A DNA stretch of 64,000 bases. Source: Lipingzhangella_A rawalii (GTDB lineage: Bacteria; Actinomycetota; Actinomycetes; Streptosporangiales; Streptosporangiaceae). Below, piece after piece: positions 43,135 to 51,295 of this stretch. The notes beneath the pieces are model-generated. The model ran no database searches and had not been told where the DNA came from. It saw only the letters and a list, made by a program, of their open reading frames with translations. The stretch is taken from contig NZ_JAVLVT010000005.1 of the NCBI RefSeq assembly GCF_031628175.1, positions 248,001 to 312,000 of the forward strand, read 5' to 3'. Position 1 is the stretch's first letter, and every line of letters begins with the position of its first letter. The position numbers were made by a program, and so were the translations under genes.

Positions 43135-44025
43135 ATGCCCAGTTTCGAGCACGAGGTCCTCGTGCAGCTGTTCCGGGACCAGCCACGGCTGGCCGTGCGC
43201 CTCCTGCGGGACGTGTGCGGAATCGAGGTTCCCGACTCCGAGGCGCACGTTGCTTCCGACTCCGCGGAGTTCACCGACTGCGAGCCGACCGAGCACCGCT
43301 CGGACGCGGCCGTGATCGTCCTCGGCGCGAACGAGAGACTGCCACAGCTCGGGGTCGTCGTCGAGATTCAACGTTCGGCACGGCAGCACAAGTTTCGCAG
43401 CTGGGCCACATACGCCGCGACGTTCGCCGAGCGTCGCGCATGTCCGGTGGCCGTGCTGGTGCTCTGCCCGAACCAGCAGACGGCCGACTACTATGACCGC
43501 AACTACAAGTTGGGGCCAACCTTTGTCCTGCGTCCCCTCGTTGTCGGACCGAACCGTGTGCCTGCCCTCACCGACGCGCGGCAGGTCGCGGAGTGTCCGG
43601 AACTGGGCGTTCTCTCCGTCCTTGCGCATGGCGGCGCGCAGACCGCCGTGGACATTCTGTGTGCGGGGTTGGACAAGATCGATTCCGACCGGGCGCGTCG
43701 ATACACTGGGTATGTCCTTGCGCTACTCCACGAATCCGAACGGGCGTACATGGAGGCTCTGATGGCGGCGGGCACCTTCGAGTACATGAGTGAGTTCACC
43801 GAAAGCTACGTCGAGAAGGGGCGCGCCCAAGGACGCACCGAGGGACGCACCGAGGGACGTGCTGAAGGCGAGGCGCGGGCGTTGATTGCGGTCTTGGAGG
43901 CTCGAGGCCTGGAACCGTCATCCGAGCAGCGCGAGCGCATCATGTCGTGCCGGGATCTGGATCAGTTGGAGCTGTGGATCCGACGTGCGGCCACCGTGGA
44001 CAACGTCACCGAGTTGTTTGACTGA
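43135..44025 (+). CDS. Rpn/YhgA-like PD-(D/E)XK nuclease family protein
   Basis: 296 residues. N-terminal LVQLFRDQPRLAVRLLRDV, then a PD-(D/E)XK core with RSDAAVIVLG (Asp) and GVVVEIQRSA (E-x-Q) around residues 57-84, followed by TYAATFAERRACPVAVLVLCP. Near residue 223-250 lies an RxEG-type repeat (GRAQGRTEGRTEGRAEGEAR) and ALIAVLEARGL, as in the recombination-promoting Rpn proteins and the many Rpn-like proteins of Streptomyces relatives. Rpn proteins are nucleases tied to horizontal transfer or phage defence. No transposase or other mobile gene adjoins it. Confidence 0.8.
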   Translation: MPSFEHEVLVQLFRDQPRLAVRLLRDVCGIEVPDSEAHVASDSAEFTDCEPTEHRSDAAVIVLGANERLPQLGVVVEIQRSARQHKFRSWATYAATFAERRACPVAVLVLCPNQQTADYYDRNYKLGPTFVLRPLVVGPNRVPALTDARQVAECPELGVLSVLAHGGAQTAVDILCAGLDKIDSDRARRYTGYVLALLHESERAYMEALMAAGTFEYMSEFTESYVEKGRAQGRTEGRTEGRAEGEARALIAVLEARGLEPSSEQRERIMSCRDLDQLELWIRRAATVDNVTELFD

Positions 44026-44088
44026 CCCAGGCGCACGGCGTTCGGCCGAAGCCCTCCCGCTCCCACCGCCAGCGTGCTGGGACATGCC

Positions 44089-46668
44089 CTACTCGGTGGT
44101 CAAATAGGAGTGTAGGAACTCTCGCTCGGGTTCACTGAGACGCCGAGAGCGCTGCGTGGTCGAGTCGAAACCAGCAAGGACAGTGCGTGCACGCAGATAG
44201 ACCGGGCCACTGTGGTCGGTGTCGTCGCCGTCCCGGATCTCGTAGGCGAGGGTGAAGCTGGCACGCCGGACCTCGGTGACCCATGTTTCCACCCGTAGGG
44301 GGTGCGCACGCATCAGTAGCGGGGCAAGGTAGTCGGCTTCCTGGCGGGCCACGACGACGTCCCCGAAGGTGGACGCCTCGGTGTCATTCCACCGCAACAG
44401 GGAGATTCGGGCGTCCTCCAGGTAGGTCAGCATCCGCACGTTGTTCACATGGTGCTGTTGGTCGATATCGGCGTAGCGAACCTGTGCGTAGTGGACGTGG
44501 CGCTTCGGCTCCGCGCCCTGGGGCAGGCGGGCGCGGTTGGGGCGCGAGGCGAGGCGGGGCATCGGCTCCTCTGGATGGGACAGGCCCGTGTATCGGGCGA
44601 GAAACGCAAGATGGTCGGCGTTGACGTCGACGGTTCGGGACAGCGAGCGCGCGCTGTGGCCGACATCGGACTCGCGGCGCAGCAGTACCGGCCCATGGCT
44701 GGGCGGGGCACTGGTTGCGTGTTGCAGTGCGGCACACATCTTGCGGGCGTGCATGGGGTCCACGCGGGTGTCGTTGTCGTACACGGAGAACAGGGTCGCC
44801 GGATAACGCACCCCGGGCTGTACCGCGTGGTACGGCGAGTACGACAGCAGCCATTCGAGCTGCTGGGGATCCTGGGCACTGCCGTACTCCACGTTCCACA
44901 GCTGCCCCAGGCCGACGTGTTCGTAGCGCACCATGTCCAGGAGGGGGGCGGCGCACACGGCCGCGTTGAACAGGTCGGGGCGCTGGGTGGTGACCGCCCC
45001 CACGAGGAGGCCGCCATTGCTGCCACCCAGGACCGCAAGCTGCTCCGGGGTGGTGACCCCGGTGTCGATGAGGTGTTCGGCCGCGGCGATACAGTCATCG
45101 AACACGTTCTGCTTATTGGCGAGCATGCCGGCGCGATGCCATTCCTCGCCTTCCTCCCGGCCCCCGCGCAGATTGGCGATGGCGTAGCTGCCACCGGCCT
45201 GGATCCAGGCCAGGATGCTCGCCGAATATGCCGGGGTCAGGGAGATCGCGAAACCACCGTATCCGTACAGGATGGTCGGGCGGGCCGTGCGCGCGTCGGG
45301 CGGGGACAGCAGTAGCATGCGCACCGGAGTGCCGTCGGCCGAGGTGTAGGTGATCTGCTCGGTTCGCACGGCGGGCACAGCGGGCGAACCGGGGGCGGCT
45401 TCCCACAGGGTGGGTTCCGTGCCGGTGCCGGCCAGCGCGTCATAGTGCAGTACCTGCATCGGCCGGGTGTGGTCGGTGTAGGTGAACCAGGCCTCGTGTC
45501 CGCCCTCCGGCCGGGACCGCAGCCCGGTGACGGAACCGTGCCCGGGGAGTGGAATCTGTTCGACGAGGGTGCCGCTGTCGAGATCGTGCACGGAGAGTTC
45601 ACTGATCGCGTGCCGGTGCCAGAGCGCCACCAGGCGGCGATGCTCGGCCGGCCCGTCGAGAATCGCGATATCGCTGAGGACCGCTTCCGGGTCGGTGGGC
45701 AGCAGCGTCTGCCAGGACGAGACGTCCGGGGCGTGCGGATCTGCCACACACAGCCGTCCGCGGGGCGCATCCCGATCGGTGAGTAGGTAGAGCCGGCCAT
45801 CGCGCCCGAGTCGTGGCCGGACCTCCGCGGCGGCGCCCTCCTGGATGGGGACCAGGTGGGGGCGGGTGACGTCACTGCTGCTCAGGTCGGCGATCCAGGC
45901 GTCGTTGTGGGGCGAGGTTCCCAACGCAGCGGTGACGGTGAGCCAGCGACCGTCATCGCTGACGGCTACACCGTAGTGCTCCGTGTGGTCGCGTCCCGCT
46001 CCGAAGACCAGTGTGTCGGACCGGCAGGGCGCACCAACCCGGTGCACGTACACACGACGGTGGTACTGCTCCTCTCCCGTGGGCACCTCGGCCGGTGGCA
46101 GACGGCGCACGTAGTAGAAGGCCGAACCGTCGGGAAGCCAGGCGATTGGCGAGTAACGGCACCGGTCGATTGGACCGTCCACGAGTTCCCCCGTGTCCAC
46201 GTCCATCACGTGCAGGAGGGACTCCTCGTCCCCACCACTGGACAGCTGGTAGGCCAGAAGTCGGCCGGTGGGGTCGGGCCACCAAGCATCCAGGGTCGTG
46301 GTTCCGTCGGGCGCCAACGCGGTGGGATCGATCAGAACCCGTTCAGCTTCGCCGGGGTGTGTGACCAGGTACAGCACCCCGTGCTCCTGGTCCGGCTCCC
46401 GGCGCAGCACGAAGCGCCGCTGCCCCCGCCACACGGGTGGTGTCACGCTTCCAGAGCCGAAGAGGTCTCGGATCGTGCGGCGGAACCACCAGCGGTGTGG
46501 CCACGTGTCCGCCTGCTGACTGAACAGGGCGTCCTGCGCCTGGCTCCACTCCTTGGTTTCTGGAGAGTTCGCATCCTCGAGCCAGCGGTAGGGGTCCGTT
46601 ACCCGACGGCCGTGGTGCACGTCGTTCGTGTCGACACGGTGAGCCTCCGGATAGCGCACTTCGGGCAT
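44089..46668 (-). CDS. Prolyl oligopeptidase fused to an acyl-CoA thioesterase domain
   Basis: 859 residues in one uninterrupted frame. Residues 1-702 are a family S9A peptidase: beta-propeller, then alpha/beta hydrolase with S550 (LGGSNGGLLVG), D633 (DNDTRVDP) and H671 (SDVGHSA). Residues 703-859 are a hot-dog thioesterase of the 4-hydroxybenzoyl-CoA type (YAQVRYADIDQQHHVNNVRM, ISLLRWND, VVARQEADYLAPLL). POPs normally end where the first part ends (FLARYTGLSHP). The join reads AGAGGAGCCGATG, so ATG 44562 carries a good embedded ribosome-binding site and the thioesterase can probably also be made alone. The peptidase cleaves short Pro-containing peptides. The message is leaderless (TAGGCT-N6-ATG). 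Confidence 0.88.
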   Translation of the reverse strand: MPEVRYPEAHRVDTNDVHHGRRVTDPYRWLEDANSPETKEWSQAQDALFSQQADTWPHRWWFRRTIRDLFGSGSVTPPVWRGQRRFVLRREPDQEHGVLYLVTHPGEAERVLIDPTALAPDGTTTLDAWWPDPTGRLLAYQLSSGGDEESLLHVMDVDTGELVDGPIDRCRYSPIAWLPDGSAFYYVRRLPPAEVPTGEEQYHRRVYVHRVGAPCRSDTLVFGAGRDHTEHYGVAVSDDGRWLTVTAALGTSPHNDAWIADLSSSDVTRPHLVPIQEGAAAEVRPRLGRDGRLYLLTDRDAPRGRLCVADPHAPDVSSWQTLLPTDPEAVLSDIAILDGPAEHRRLVALWHRHAISELSVHDLDSGTLVEQIPLPGHGSVTGLRSRPEGGHEAWFTYTDHTRPMQVLHYDALAGTGTEPTLWEAAPGSPAVPAVRTEQITYTSADGTPVRMLLLSPPDARTARPTILYGYGGFAISLTPAYSASILAWIQAGGSYAIANLRGGREEGEEWHRAGMLANKQNVFDDCIAAAEHLIDTGVTTPEQLAVLGGSNGGLLVGAVTTQRPDLFNAAVCAAPLLDMVRYEHVGLGQLWNVEYGSAQDPQQLEWLLSYSPYHAVQPGVRYPATLFSVYDNDTRVDPMHARKMCAALQHATSAPPSHGPVLLRRESDVGHSARSLSRTVDVNADHLAFLARYTGLSHPEEPMPRLASRPNRARLPQGAEPKRHVHYAQVRYADIDQQHHVNNVRMLTYLEDARISLLRWNDTEASTFGDVVVARQEADYLAPLLMRAHPLRVETWVTEVRRASFTLAYEIRDGDDTDHSGPVYLRARTVLAGFDSTTQRSRRLSEPEREFLHSYLTTE

Positions 46669-46674
46669 GTACGC

Positions 46675-46680
46675 AGCCTA
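46675..46680 (-). promoter_or_regulatory. -10 box (TAGGCT) for the leaderless POP gene
   Basis: On the minus strand, TAGGCT, then GCGTAC, then the ATG at 46668. Confidence 0.6.
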
Positions 46681-46900
46681 TCCAGGCACGTTGGGTGTCC
46701 CGGCGCGGGGGTGACACGCCCCGCACCGAAGCGTTCCCGGTCTGGTTCGTGGATGCGGCAGCCCCACTGTTCACCCGCTGTCCGCAAAACCCACCGTCAA
46801 ATGGGGTGGCGGGAAGGGGAGTTCACAACGCACACTAAAGGCGGGACTTTGCTCAGCGGAAGCACCCACGGGAGGTCCGTGTGGCTGATCTAACACGGTT

Positions 46901-46924
46901 AGGGTCGGTGTACACGCCGACCCT
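46901..46924. repeat. 8-bp inverted repeat in the POP/HNH intergenic region
   Basis: AGGGTCGG-TGTACACG-CCGACCCT: perfect arms with an 8-nt loop that is itself nearly palindromic. It lies about 80 bp before the HNH start and 230 bp before the POP start, so it could be an operator or a small hairpin in the HNH leader. Nothing else stands out in the 46669-47005 gap. Confidence 0.55.
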
Positions 46925-47005
46925 GAGGGAGGTTTCCTGGCTAGCCTCACGGCTTGCCGGGATGGCGATACGACCAGGGCACATCCCCTGCATCGGGGAG
47001 CTTGG

Positions 47006-47563
47006 ATGAGCGCCGCGTGTGGACCGGAATCCGGACCGGCCATCGGCCGGATCAACGGGCATGTGCTCCTGCTCAACGCGAGTTACGAGCCACTGACCAC
47101 GGTTTCGCTGCGGCGCGCGATTCTGCTGGTCCTGCGCGAGAAGGCCGATGTCGTGCACGGAGACGCCGCGGGATCCGTGTTGCGCTCGACCACGAACATG
47201 CTTCCGGTGCCCTCGGTGATCCGCCTGCGCCGGTATGTGCGCGTACCCTACCGACGTCGGGTGCCACTCACCCGGGCGGCACTGATGCGTCGCGACAATC
47301 ACCACTGCGCCTACTGCGGTCGGCGGGCGGAGACCATCGACCATGTTATTCCCCGCAGCCGGGGTGGAGGGCACCTGTGGGAGAACTGTGTCGCGTCCTG
47401 TAAGCAGTGCAACCACCGGAAGGCGGATCGCCTGCTGGACGAACTGGGCTGGACGCTGAATGTCACCCCCCGGGTGCCCCGCGGGGTGAGCTGGCGACTG
47501 ATCAACGGCGCGGAACACGGCGACCCCCAGTGGGAGCCCTACATTTCCCACATCGCAGCCTGA
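47006..47563 (+). CDS. HNH endonuclease family protein
   Basis: 185 residues. A conserved N-terminal part (HVLLLNASYEPLTTVSLRRA, VLREKADVVHG) and a C-terminal HNH zinc-finger nuclease core: CAYCGRRAETIDHVIPRS, GGGHLWENCVASCKQCNHRK. This full-length arrangement is widespread in actinobacterial core genomes and is not a mobile-intron HNH. GGGGAG before ATG 47006. Biological target unknown, probably DNA maintenance. Confidence 0.9.
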   Translation: MSAACGPESGPAIGRINGHVLLLNASYEPLTTVSLRRAILLVLREKADVVHGDAAGSVLRSTTNMLPVPSVIRLRRYVRVPYRRRVPLTRAALMRRDNHHCAYCGRRAETIDHVIPRSRGGGHLWENCVASCKQCNHRKADRLLDELGWTLNVTPRVPRGVSWRLINGAEHGDPQWEPYISHIAA

Positions 47564-47893
47564 GGAGGCCCGACGCCGGTCGGGACGCACCGCTGGGATG
47601 CACCACCGCGACGCACCACGGCCACGATCCGAGTGCACCGAACCACGGAACCACAACCCGATCCCGGCACGCTCCCACTTGGTACCGGTACAGGTCAGCA
47701 GGATTCCATCGCGCTGGCCGCGAAGCGGGAAGTGAGTTGTGCGGGCGGACTCCCCCCCGGCTGAAATGTGTCGGGAGGCCGATGGAGCCTCCCCATGGGC
47801 CGGTTCGTGCGGGGCGTGGTGCCGGTGGTTGGTTGCCCGGGCACTACTTCCGTCGTTTCCGGAGTCGCCGATGGTTGGGCCTATCCTGGATTC
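47564..47893. other. 330-bp intergenic region with a leaderless -10 box at its end
   Basis: No supported gene. TATCCT at 47882-47887 is followed by 6 nt and the ATG of the FmdB-like gene at 47894, fitting a leaderless transcript. The rest shows no motif. Confidence 0.5.
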
Positions 47894-48097
47894 ATGCCGC
47901 GCTACGACTTCCGATGCCGCGCCTGCGGCAGCACATTCGAACTGGAACGGCCCATGCAGGCGGCCGGGGATCCGGCCGCGTGCCCACAGGGCCACGAGGA
48001 CACGGTCAAGCTGTTGACCACGGCTGGGCTCGGATCGGGGGCCGAGCAGACGGACGCCGGTGGTGGCTGCTGCGGTGGCGGCTGCTGCGGTGGGTGA
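47894..48097 (+). CDS. FmdB-type zinc ribbon protein
   Basis: 67 residues. MPRYDFRCRACGSTFEL with C-x-x-C and a second Cys in PAACPQGHEDTVKLL form the FmdB regulatory zinc ribbon (second knuckle C-x-x-x-H-like). The C-terminus ends in a Gly/Cys tail (GGGCCGGGCCGG), common in actinobacterial members and able to bind metal or to be redox-active. Role unknown; often called a putative regulator. Confidence 0.88.
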   Translation: MPRYDFRCRACGSTFELERPMQAAGDPAACPQGHEDTVKLLTTAGLGSGAEQTDAGGGCCGGGCCGG

Positions 48098-48199
48098 CGC
48101 TGTGTAGGCCGTACAGGCCGGACGTGCTGCGGTGAGACCGGGGGCCAGGCGGTCCGGTGGCGCGCGTGCACGCACAGACCGCCTGGCCGTCCGTCGGTC

Positions 48200-50059
48200 C
48201 TACTCCACCTGGCTGACGTCCCGTGCGGCGCCGGTCGATGCCGATGTCGCCATCGCGGCGTAGGCGCGTAGCGCTGGAGTGACCGGACGGTGCCGCTCTC
48301 GGGGGCGGAACCCGCCGAGTTCCTTGGTGAGCCGCTCCCGGCGGGTGGCGAGCTCGTCCTCGGGCACGTCGAGCTGGATGGAACGGTTCGGGATATCGAT
48401 CCGAATCTGGTCACCGTCCTCCACCAGGGCGATATCTCCACCGGCAGCGGCCTCCGGGGAGGCATGGCCGATGGAGAGTCCCGAGGTGCCTCCCGAAAAC
48501 CGGCCATCGGTGATCAGGGCGCATGCCTTGCCCAGACCCCGTCCCTTCAGGAAGCTGGTCGGGTAGAGCATCTCCTGCATGCCGGGGCCACCCTTGGGCC
48601 CTTCGTAGCGGATCACCACGACATCGCCCGGCTCGATCTGTTTGTTGAGGATGCCCTCCACGGCCTCCTCCTGGCTCTCGAACACCTTGGCCGGTCCTGT
48701 GAAAGTCCACAGCTCCTCTTCGACACCCGCGGTCTTCACGATCGCACCGTCGGGGGCCAGGTTTCCGCGGAGGACCGCAAGGCCACCATCCGCGGTGTAG
48801 GCGTGTGCGACCTCGCGGACGCAGCCCTGGACGCGGTCGGTGTCCAGGCTGTCCCAGCGAGTGTCCTGAGAGTAGGCTTTGGTCGTGCGTACGCCACCCG
48901 GTGCCGCGTGGAACAGCTCCCGTGCCTGCGGCGTGACGGTGGTGGACATCAGATCCCAGTCCGCGAGGAACTCCCCGACGGTCTGTCCGTGCACCGTCGG
49001 CAGCGAGGTGTCCAACAGCCCGCCCCGGGCCAGCTCACCGAGGATGGCGGGGATCCCGCCGGCCCGGTGCACGTCCTCGATGTGGTACTCCTCGGTGTTC
49101 GGCGCGACCTTGCACAGGCACGGCACCTTCCGGGAGACCTCGTCGATCTCGTCCAGCCCGAAGTCCACTCCGGCCTCGGTGGCCGTGGCGAGCAGGTGCA
49201 GGATCGTGTTCGTGGAACCGCCCATCGCCACGTCCAACGCCATAGCGTTGCCGAAGGCGGCCGGGGAGGCGATCGCGCGTGGCAGGACTGACTCGTCGTC
49301 CTGTTCGTAGTAGCGGCGGGCTGCCTCCACGACCCGGTGGCCGGCATCCTCGAACAGCTGACGTCGGGCGGTGTGTGTGGCCAGGACCGTCCCGTTACCG
49401 GGCAGGGCCAGCCCGATCGCCTCGGTGAGGCAGTTCATGGAGTTGGCCGTGAACATCCCGGAGCAGGAGCCACAGGTCGGGCAGGCGTTCTCCTCCATCT
49501 CGCCCAACTCGGCCTCGGACACACTCTCGTCGGCGGCCGCGATCATCGGGTTGATCAGGTCAAGCTTGCGCTGCCGGGTCGCGGTGCCGTCGACCACGGT
49601 GACCTTGCCGGCTTCCATGGGGCCGCCGGAGACGAACACGGTCGGAACGTTCAACCGCATGGCCGCGAGCAGCATCCCCGGGGTGATCTTGTCACAGTTG
49701 GACACGCACACTAGCGCGTCGGCGCAGTGCGCATTGACCATGTACTCCACGGCGTCGGCGATCAGTTCGCGGCTGGGTAGGGAGTAGAGCATGCCTCCGT
49801 GTCCCATGGCGATGCCGTCGTCGACCGCGATCGTGTTGAACTCGCGGGGAACACCGCCGGCTTCCCGGACCGCTCCGGCGACGACCTCGGAAACCTCACG
49901 AAGATGCACATGGCCGGGAACGAACTGGGTGAAGCTGTTCGCTACGGCGACGATCGGCTTACCGAAGTCCGTGCGCTCGACGCCGGTAGCACGCATGAGG
50001 GCGCGCGCGCCGGCCATATTTCGACCGTGGGTGACGGTGCGTGAGCGTAGCGCGGGCAT
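48200..50059 (-). CDS. ilvD: Dihydroxy-acid dehydratase
   Basis: 619 residues. Fe-S cysteines in VCVSNCDKITPGM and CPTCGSCSGMFTANSMNCL, plus GHASPEAAAGGDIALVEDGD in the C-terminal part, define IlvD. It dehydrates 2,3-dihydroxy-isovalerate and -methylvalerate in the valine, leucine and isoleucine pathway. Three cysteines near the start of the core suggest the usual Fe-S cluster. Stand-alone: no ilvB, ilvC or leu genes nearby. Confidence 0.96.
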   Translation of the reverse strand: MPALRSRTVTHGRNMAGARALMRATGVERTDFGKPIVAVANSFTQFVPGHVHLREVSEVVAGAVREAGGVPREFNTIAVDDGIAMGHGGMLYSLPSRELIADAVEYMVNAHCADALVCVSNCDKITPGMLLAAMRLNVPTVFVSGGPMEAGKVTVVDGTATRQRKLDLINPMIAAADESVSEAELGEMEENACPTCGSCSGMFTANSMNCLTEAIGLALPGNGTVLATHTARRQLFEDAGHRVVEAARRYYEQDDESVLPRAIASPAAFGNAMALDVAMGGSTNTILHLLATATEAGVDFGLDEIDEVSRKVPCLCKVAPNTEEYHIEDVHRAGGIPAILGELARGGLLDTSLPTVHGQTVGEFLADWDLMSTTVTPQARELFHAAPGGVRTTKAYSQDTRWDSLDTDRVQGCVREVAHAYTADGGLAVLRGNLAPDGAIVKTAGVEEELWTFTGPAKVFESQEEAVEGILNKQIEPGDVVVIRYEGPKGGPGMQEMLYPTSFLKGRGLGKACALITDGRFSGGTSGLSIGHASPEAAAGGDIALVEDGDQIRIDIPNRSIQLDVPEDELATRRERLTKELGGFRPRERHRPVTPALRAYAAMATSASTGAARDVSQVE

Positions 50060-50167
50060 GAGGACTCCTTAAGCGGACTCTCGTCGACCGGTTAGGAGTC
50101 CGATGGTATCTCCCCACGCGAACCCTGTGTCTCGGATAAAGGGAAGTGCGTCCACATCGTGGACAGT

Positions 50168-50196
50168 GTATGTCTGTATGTCTGTATGTCTGTATG
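50168..50196. repeat. 8-bp tandem repeat (3.6 copies of GTATGTCT)
   Basis: Three full GTATGTCT units and a partial fourth in the gap between ilvD and the NERD gene. It is a simple microsatellite, unusually AT-rich for its surroundings. Nothing else is evident in 50060-50304. Confidence 0.85.
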
Positions 50197-50304
50197 GATG
50201 ACTGGCTGCGCACCGCAGTTTCGGCGCGGCGAAGACGGCACGTCCTCGACCTGAGTGCTGTCCCCGCCGCGCGTCCGGGACGCCGCCCGCGTTGAGAGTC
50301 GCGG

Positions 50305-51099
50305 TCAGTACCGGGGTGGCAGAGCCGTCTGGGCAGCGCGGTAGATCTCCTCGATCTCCGTCTCGGTCAGTCGGTCCCCGCCGGTGCGTAGCCACTTGCG
50401 GACCTTGTGGCCGGACAGAACATCGATCCCCCGCAGTCGATGGATGTCCCACGGCATGCTGGGCCCATAGATCACCAGCGCCGGCCGTACGAAGATCTCC
50501 CGCCCGAGCTGCTCGCTGATCAGATTCTGGGCCAGGCGAGCCTCCTCGAGTGCCTGGTCCAGGCGCTCGTTCTTGGAGAATTTGCCGTGGTACAGCTTTT
50601 CGAGCTTGTTCCGGACCGGGAGCCGCTTGTCCCACGTCTCGGAGTCGATGGCGAAAGCTCCGCGACGTCCGATGACGAAGTGGTCGATGATTCCGTTGCC
50701 GCCGGGGACAGCTCGCGCGTGCAGGACCCGGTAGCCGAACCGTTTCATCACACGGAGCTGGGCTTCGGTTCGACGTTGTGCGGCCGAGGCGCGGCGCCAC
50801 TGCGGAACCTCGGACTGGCGTCGGGCGCTGTAGAGCAGATAGATGAGGAAGGCCCCCACGCCGACGGTGATTCCGATCCGCCACACGCCGCTGAGGAGTC
50901 CGACCATCAGCCCGAGTGCCGCCGCGGCGAGCGCCACGAGGATCCAGGGGCGTTTGGCCGCTGCCCGCAGCGCATCTCGGTAGGTTCGGCCACTGTCCCG
51001 CCGCACGATCGGGTCCGTGGACACGGAGCGCTGTCGCTGGACCGCACGTGCCTGCTGGACCGGATCTGAGGTCCCTGATGTCGAACTTGGAGAACTCAC
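50305..51099 (-). CDS. NERD-domain (nuclease-related) membrane protein
   Basis: 264 residues. Charged N-terminus, two membrane segments near 50-90 (ILVALAAAALGLMVGLLSG, IGITVGVGAFLIYLLYSA), then a NERD domain: RVLHARAVPGGNGIIDHFVIGRRGAFAIDSE (quoted 143-173 region; key residues D in IDHFVIG and E/K of the IDSETW...KLYHGK block). NERD proteins are predicted nucleases of DNA or RNA. GTG 51099 follows a TACGCT box by 7 nt, compatible with leaderless expression, and has no Shine-Dalgarno. Confidence 0.78.
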   Translation of the reverse strand: MSSPSSTSGTSDPVQQARAVQRQRSVSTDPIVRRDSGRTYRDALRAAAKRPWILVALAAAALGLMVGLLSGVWRIGITVGVGAFLIYLLYSARRQSEVPQWRRASAAQRRTEAQLRVMKRFGYRVLHARAVPGGNGIIDHFVIGRRGAFAIDSETWDKRLPVRNKLEKLYHGKFSKNERLDQALEEARLAQNLISEQLGREIFVRPALVIYGPSMPWDIHRLRGIDVLSGHKVRKWLRTGGDRLTETEIEEIYRAAQTALPPRY

Positions 51100-51283
51100 A
51101 TTGCAGAGCGTAGCGATGACCCTATGTCAGGGAAAGTATGCCTAAGCTCACAGTTCCCTGTCGTTCGGTGTGCCATGGTCTGACGTGTTGGGCGGTTCGC
51201 CCAGGGAACACCTAGGAGATTCGGCACCTCTCCAGAGATGTGGCCACGCCGGCCGCGGGGTGGTGCCCCTCGCTCGTGCTCCC

Positions 51284-51289
51284 TAGCCT
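51284..51289 (+). promoter_or_regulatory. -10 box (TAGCCT) for the leaderless amidase gene
   Basis: TAGCCT, then 6 nt, then GTG 51296: the same TAnnnT-N6-start layout as several other genes here. Confidence 0.6.
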
Positions 51290-51295
51290 TGAGGC

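Noticed and set aside
43135..44025. Part of a transposon
   Set aside because: Rpn-like proteins were once called transposases, but no inverted repeats, DDE motif or target duplications were found around the gene.
50168..50196. Possible CRISPR-like repeat
   Set aside because: Units are 8 bp and directly adjacent with no spacers; a microsatellite.
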